DNA from: Aphodousia sp048520025
Lineage (GTDB): Bacteria; Pseudomonadota; Gammaproteobacteria; Burkholderiales; Burkholderiaceae_F
Direction: 5' to 3'
NCBI GenBank assembly: GCA_048520025.1
Contig: DBFZTP010000050.1
Span: 1-8,696, forward strand
DNA: 8,696 nucleotides
Shown here: in pieces, positions 5,601 through 8,696 of the stretch
How the letters are laid out: every line of letters begins with the position of its first letter
Position numbering within the stretch: position 1 is the stretch's first letter
Notes under the pieces: model-generated
What the model was told of the DNA's origin: nothing
Seen by the model: the letters and a program-made list of their open reading frames with translations, nothing else
Databases searched by the model: none
Translations under genes and position numbers: made by a program

Positions 5601-6230
5601 ATGGCTTACGATTTACAAGAACAAGAGTCCCTTGACGAGTTGAAAGCGTGGTGGGAAAAATGGGGTAATGCCACCTTGACGGCGGTAACGGCTGTTTGTT
5701 TAGCCTTTGCCGGTTATAACGGTATGAAGTGGTATGATCGTCATCAGGCAGAAAATGCTTCCATGGCTTACAGTTCCTTGCAATCGGCCATTGCCGCTCA
5801 ACAAGAAGTGGCCTCCGTTGATAAGATCGTAAATGCTTTAATTGATGATGCCGGTTCTACCGTTTATGGCCCGATGGGTGCTTTAAGCGCTGCCAAGTAC
5901 TTTGAAACGAAGGGCGAAGACGCTAAGGCTGAAACGCTTTTGAAGTGGGTTGTAAACGAAGCCGGGTACACCGAATACCAAGCGGTGGCTCGTTTGCGTT
6001 TAGCCGGTTTCCAAATGGATCAAAAGAAGTACGACGATGCCATCGCAAACTTGACGGCCGCTAAGCCCACGGATAAGCAAGTGGCATTGGTTCAAGACCG
6101 CTTAGGTGATGCCTATTTTGCCAAAAATGATTTGAAGGCTGCTCGCGCTGCCTGGGAAGAAGCCTTGAAGCATCCGCTCGAACCCTCTTTGATGGGCTTT
6201 GTGCAATTGAAGCTTCAAGCTTTGCCTTAA
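5601..6230 (+). CDS. yfgM: YfgM-like inner-membrane TPR protein
   Basis: The 209-residue protein has a short cytoplasmic N-terminus starting MAYDLQEQESLDELKAWWEK, as in the YfgM/TPR_21 family. One transmembrane segment at about residues 23-41 follows, then a periplasmic domain with helical repeats of TPR type (about 85-205, for example KYDDAIANLTAA and GDAYFAKNDLKAARAAWEEALKHP). In E. coli, YfgM sits at the SecYEG translocon with the chaperone PpiD and is thought to help hand over exported proteins. Its place between hisS and bamB is conserved in gamma- and betaproteobacteria and fits a role in outer-membrane protein traffic. The start is well fixed by GAGGA eight bases upstream and by the family N-terminus. 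Sequence similarity within this family is low, so the assignment rests on layout plus context. Confidence 0.88.
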   Translation: MAYDLQEQESLDELKAWWEKWGNATLTAVTAVCLAFAGYNGMKWYDRHQAENASMAYSSLQSAIAAQQEVASVDKIVNALIDDAGSTVYGPMGALSAAKYFETKGEDAKAETLLKWVVNEAGYTEYQAVARLRLAGFQMDQKKYDDAIANLTAAKPTDKQVALVQDRLGDAYFAKNDLKAARAAWEEALKHPLEPSLMGFVQLKLQALP

Positions 6231-6270
6231 TGCTCAATCAAAAGAATAATCGCTATCGGACATAAGACTT

Positions 6271-7386
6271 ATGCGAATGAAAAAAACATTGTTGGCTTTA
6301 GCCAGTGCATGCTTTTTAGCTGCTTGTAGTACACCGAGCTCTCAAGCTCCCAAAGAGTTGGAAGACTATACCTCTATTGCCGAACCCGAAGTGGTTTGGA
6401 GTAAGGGAGTAGGGGAAAGTGTTACGAACTTTTTGGTCCCGAGTGTGGTTGGTCAAGCGGTTTACGCAGCCGGTGGTGATACGCTTTATCGTTTCGATGC
6501 TCAAACGGGTGATACGGTTTGGAGCGTTGAGACGCCTGCTGATATTGCAGCCGGCGTTGGCAGTGATGGTTACATCGTCGCATTAGGAACCACAAAGGGC
6601 GAATTGATTGTCTATGATGCTGAAGGCAAGAAGCTTTGGAGTCAATTCCTGACGAGCGAAATGGATAGCGTTCCTTTGGTCGGTAACGGTTTGGTTGTCG
6701 TTCGTACGGCCGATACCCGTGTGACGGCTTTTGACGCCATGACGGGTGCTCAAAAGTGGCGCTATCAACGCTCAATTCCCAATTTGACGGTTAAGGGCGC
6801 CTCCGGTATGCGCTTCTTTGGTCCCATGATTTTGGTGGGACAAAGTAACGGTTACCTCTTGGGTCTTTCGCCCGAAGGTCGTCCGGTTTGGCAAACGTTG
6901 ATTTCGGAAGCTCGTGGCATTACCGAAGTTGAGCGTTTAGTGGATATTTTAGGTTGGCCGATGGCTGACGGTGATCTTCTTTGTGCATCTGCCTTCCAAG
7001 GTCGTTTGGTTTGCATGAACGCACAAAATGGTCAATTACGTTGGACGCATGACATCACTGCAATGACTCAACCCGCAGCCGATGATCGTTTCGTCTACGT
7101 TGCTAATACGGCAAGTGAGCTTTATGCCTTTGATCGCACACGCGGTTTGCCGATTTGGCGCAATGGTGATTTGAAGTGGCGCGGAGTGCGTGCCGTGTTG
7201 CCGTTTGCCGGTATTTTGGCAGCCGGCGACAGCGAAGGCTATGTGCACTTTATTAACCCTGAAAGCGGTCAAATCATCGGTCGTACTGATTTGGACGGAG
7301 CCATTGTTGTTCCGCCTCAGCCCTATGAACAAGGCGCCATCTTCCAAACGGATGAAGGCGAAGTTGCTTACATCAAGGTGAAGTAA
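6271..7386 (+). CDS. bamB: Outer-membrane protein assembly lipoprotein BamB
   Basis: BamB is a lipoprotein of the BAM complex that inserts beta-barrel proteins into the outer membrane. The 371 residues begin with a lipoprotein signal peptide: a positive start (MRMKK), a hydrophobic core, and the lipobox LAAC with Cys19 as the lipidated residue. The next residues are Ser-Thr, so outer-membrane sorting is expected. The rest is an eight-bladed propeller built of PQQ-like repeats with the pattern of aromatic/Asp-x-x-Thr-Gly plus Trp, for instance LYRFDAQTGDTVW, IVYDAEGKKLW, VTAFDAMTGAQKW, LVCMNAQNGQLRW and LYAFDRTRGLPIW. I chose the ATG at 6271, with GGA at 6258-6260. A second ATG at 6277 would remove only two residues and leave the signal intact. 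The 40-base gap to the gene before shows no terminator. Confidence 0.97.
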   Translation: MRMKKTLLALASACFLAACSTPSSQAPKELEDYTSIAEPEVVWSKGVGESVTNFLVPSVVGQAVYAAGGDTLYRFDAQTGDTVWSVETPADIAAGVGSDGYIVALGTTKGELIVYDAEGKKLWSQFLTSEMDSVPLVGNGLVVVRTADTRVTAFDAMTGAQKWRYQRSIPNLTVKGASGMRFFGPMILVGQSNGYLLGLSPEGRPVWQTLISEARGITEVERLVDILGWPMADGDLLCASAFQGRLVCMNAQNGQLRWTHDITAMTQPAADDRFVYVANTASELYAFDRTRGLPIWRNGDLKWRGVRAVLPFAGILAAGDSEGYVHFINPESGQIIGRTDLDGAIVVPPQPYEQGAIFQTDEGEVAYIKVK

Positions 7387-7389
7387 ACA

Positions 7390-8696
7390 ATGCTTCCTGT
7401 TATTGCATTAGTGGGTCGCCCGAATGTCGGTAAATCCACCTTATTTAATCGCTTAACGCGTTCTCGTGACGCGTTGGTCGCAGACTTTCCCGGCTTGACG
7501 CGAGATCGTCAATACGGTGAAGGTCGTGTTGGTCCGCGTCCCTATATCGTCGTTGATACGGGTGGTTTTGAACCCGTCAAGAGTGAAGGCATCGTCAAGG
7601 CCATGGCCAGCCAAGCAGAGCTAGCCATTGAAGAGGCCGATGTCGTTATTTTTGTGGTCGATGCCCGTACGGGTTTAACGCCTCATGATGAACGAATTGC
7701 TCAACATTTGCGTCGCTCTCATCGTCCGGTGATTTTGGCAATTAATAAGGCCGAAGGTTTGGATGTCACGCATGCTGCTGAATTCTATGAATTGGCCATG
7801 GGTGAACCCAATATGATTTCTGCCTCTCACGGTCACGGTGTGCACAATTTGATCGAATTGGCACTCGAACACTGCCCGGAAGAGGAAGAACAACCTGAAG
7901 AAGAACTTGAAGACGGCAAGTTACCGCGCGTGAAAGTGGCTGTTGCCGGTCGTCCGAATGCCGGTAAGAGCACGTTGATTAACGCCCTTTTGGGTGAAGA
8001 TCGATTGATTGCTTTCGATATGCCCGGCACGACCCGAGACTCGATCCGTGTGGATTTCGAGTACGATGGTCGTGACTATGCCTTGATTGATACGGCTGGT
8101 TTGCGTCGTAAGGGCAAGGTCTTTGAAGCCATTGAAAAGTTCTCGGTTGTTAAGACCTTACAAGCCATTGCCGATGCCAACGTTGTGGTGTTGGTGTTAG
8201 ATGCTAGCGAAGGCGTTGCCGAGCACGATGCTCATATCGCAGGTTATGTGCTTGAGAGCGGTCGTGCATTGGTGGTTGCCATCAATAAGTGGGAAGTGTT
8301 GGATAGTTATCAACGTAGCCGTGTTGACGAAGAAATTGACCACAAGTTGCATTTCTTAAATTGGGCTCGTCACATTCACATTTCTGCATTAAAGCGTAAT
8401 GGTTTGAACCATTTGATGAAGGCTGTGAGCGATGCTCACGCGGCCGCCTTCTCTAAGCTTTCGACGCCGAAATTGACGCGCGCATTGATTGAAGCGGTTC
8501 AACGTCAGTCGCCTCCGCGTGTGAAGGGTGTGCGTCCGAAGTTGCGTTATGCTCACCAAGGCGGTCAAAATCCGCCCGTGGTTGTGATTCACGGCAATAG
8601 CCTTCAAGCTGTGCCTGATAGCTACAAGCGTTATCTCGAAGGGTGGTTTAGAGATCAATTCAATTTAGCCGGTACGCCGTTGCGAATTGAATTTAA
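7390..8696 (+). CDS. der: Ribosome-assembly GTPase Der (EngA), 3' end outside window
   Basis: Der has two GTPase domains in tandem plus a KH-like domain and acts in assembly of the 50S ribosomal subunit. The window holds 435 codons and stops in LRIEF, which in relatives lies about ten residues before the end, so nearly the whole gene is present. Domain 1: GRPNVGKST (9-17), DTGGF (56-60), NKAE (119-122). An acidic linker (PEEEEQPEEELED) stands at 163-175. Domain 2: GRPNAGKST (187-195), DTAGL (234-238), NKWE (299-302). The KH-like domain runs from about 358. Both G4 motifs end in Glu instead of the textbook Asp. For domain 1 this is, as I recall, common in betaproteobacteria, while domain 2 normally has NKWD there. 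AAGGTGAA (7375-7382) across the bamB end is a good ribosome site, and the gap to bamB is three bases. Confidence 0.97.
   Translation, partial: MLPVIALVGRPNVGKSTLFNRLTRSRDALVADFPGLTRDRQYGEGRVGPRPYIVVDTGGFEPVKSEGIVKAMASQAELAIEEADVVIFVVDARTGLTPHDERIAQHLRRSHRPVILAINKAEGLDVTHAAEFYELAMGEPNMISASHGHGVHNLIELALEHCPEEEEQPEEELEDGKLPRVKVAVAGRPNAGKSTLINALLGEDRLIAFDMPGTTRDSIRVDFEYDGRDYALIDTAGLRRKGKVFEAIEKFSVVKTLQAIADANVVVLVLDASEGVAEHDAHIAGYVLESGRALVVAINKWEVLDSYQRSRVDEEIDHKLHFLNWARHIHISALKRNGLNHLMKAVSDAHAAAFSKLSTPKLTRALIEAVQRQSPPRVKGVRPKLRYAHQGGQNPPVVVIHGNSLQAVPDSYKRYLEGWFRDQFNLAGTPLRIEF

Noticed and set aside
6422..6775. Reverse-strand open frame of 117 codons within bamB
   Set aside because: It is rich in Arg, His, Ser and Pro, as is typical of a shadow frame, with no ribosome site and no family resemblance.
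1..8696. CRISPR array, toxin-antitoxin pair or defence island
   Set aside because: No spaced direct repeats and no such genes are visible. The genes right of 1279 are all conserved housekeeping genes.

Overview
The window looks like a chromosomal piece of a betaproteobacterium. I infer the order Burkholderiales, most likely a Sutterellaceae-type gut lineage (Sutterella or Parasutterella). The reasons are the near-collinear block ndk - rlmN - ispG - hisS - yfgM-like - bamB - der, which is the usual betaproteobacterial order, the betaproteobacterial form of the proteins (for example Ndk and the NKAE motif in Der), a moderate GC content, and codon use that favours TTG for Leu and CGT/CGC for Arg. 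The genus is a guess made without any database search.

Left part (about 1-1100), accessory and decaying. The window opens inside the C-terminal half of a TnpB protein (IS200/IS605 superfamily), carrying RuvC-II, a four-cysteine zinc ribbon and RuvC-III. Its stop codon lies in a bulged right-end hairpin, and the element seems to end near base 440. Directly after it lies a broken gene for an exported flavodoxin-like protein. Its 5' end, in the signal-peptide region, is cut at the element boundary, and its middle carries an out-of-frame deletion. A gene-free stretch follows with several hairpins, a three-codon mini-ORF, a tRNA-like block of 14 bases and a strong intrinsic terminator at 1060-1096.

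Middle (about 1100-1830): ndk, with an extended -10 promoter candidate, a roughly 110-base structured leader and two hairpins behind it, the second a good intrinsic terminator. Ndk is a canonical 141-residue enzyme plus an unusual nine-residue tail with five cysteines.

Right part (1865 to the end): six tightly spaced genes on the + strand that probably form one operon. They are rlmN (rRNA/tRNA A2 methylation), ispG (isoprenoid precursor synthesis), hisS (histidyl-tRNA synthetase), a yfgM-like TPR membrane protein, bamB (outer-membrane protein assembly lipoprotein) and der (ribosome-assembly GTPase, running off the right edge). The common themes are translation and ribosome quality (RlmN, HisS, Der) and envelope biogenesis (IspG, YfgM, BamB). 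rodZ, often found between rlmN and ispG, is absent from that position; only 11 bases separate the two genes.

I see no clearly new multi-gene system. The best leads are the cysteine-rich Ndk tail, the TnpB/omega-RNA end sitting in an exported flavodoxin gene, and the altered guanine-specificity motif in the second GTPase domain of Der.
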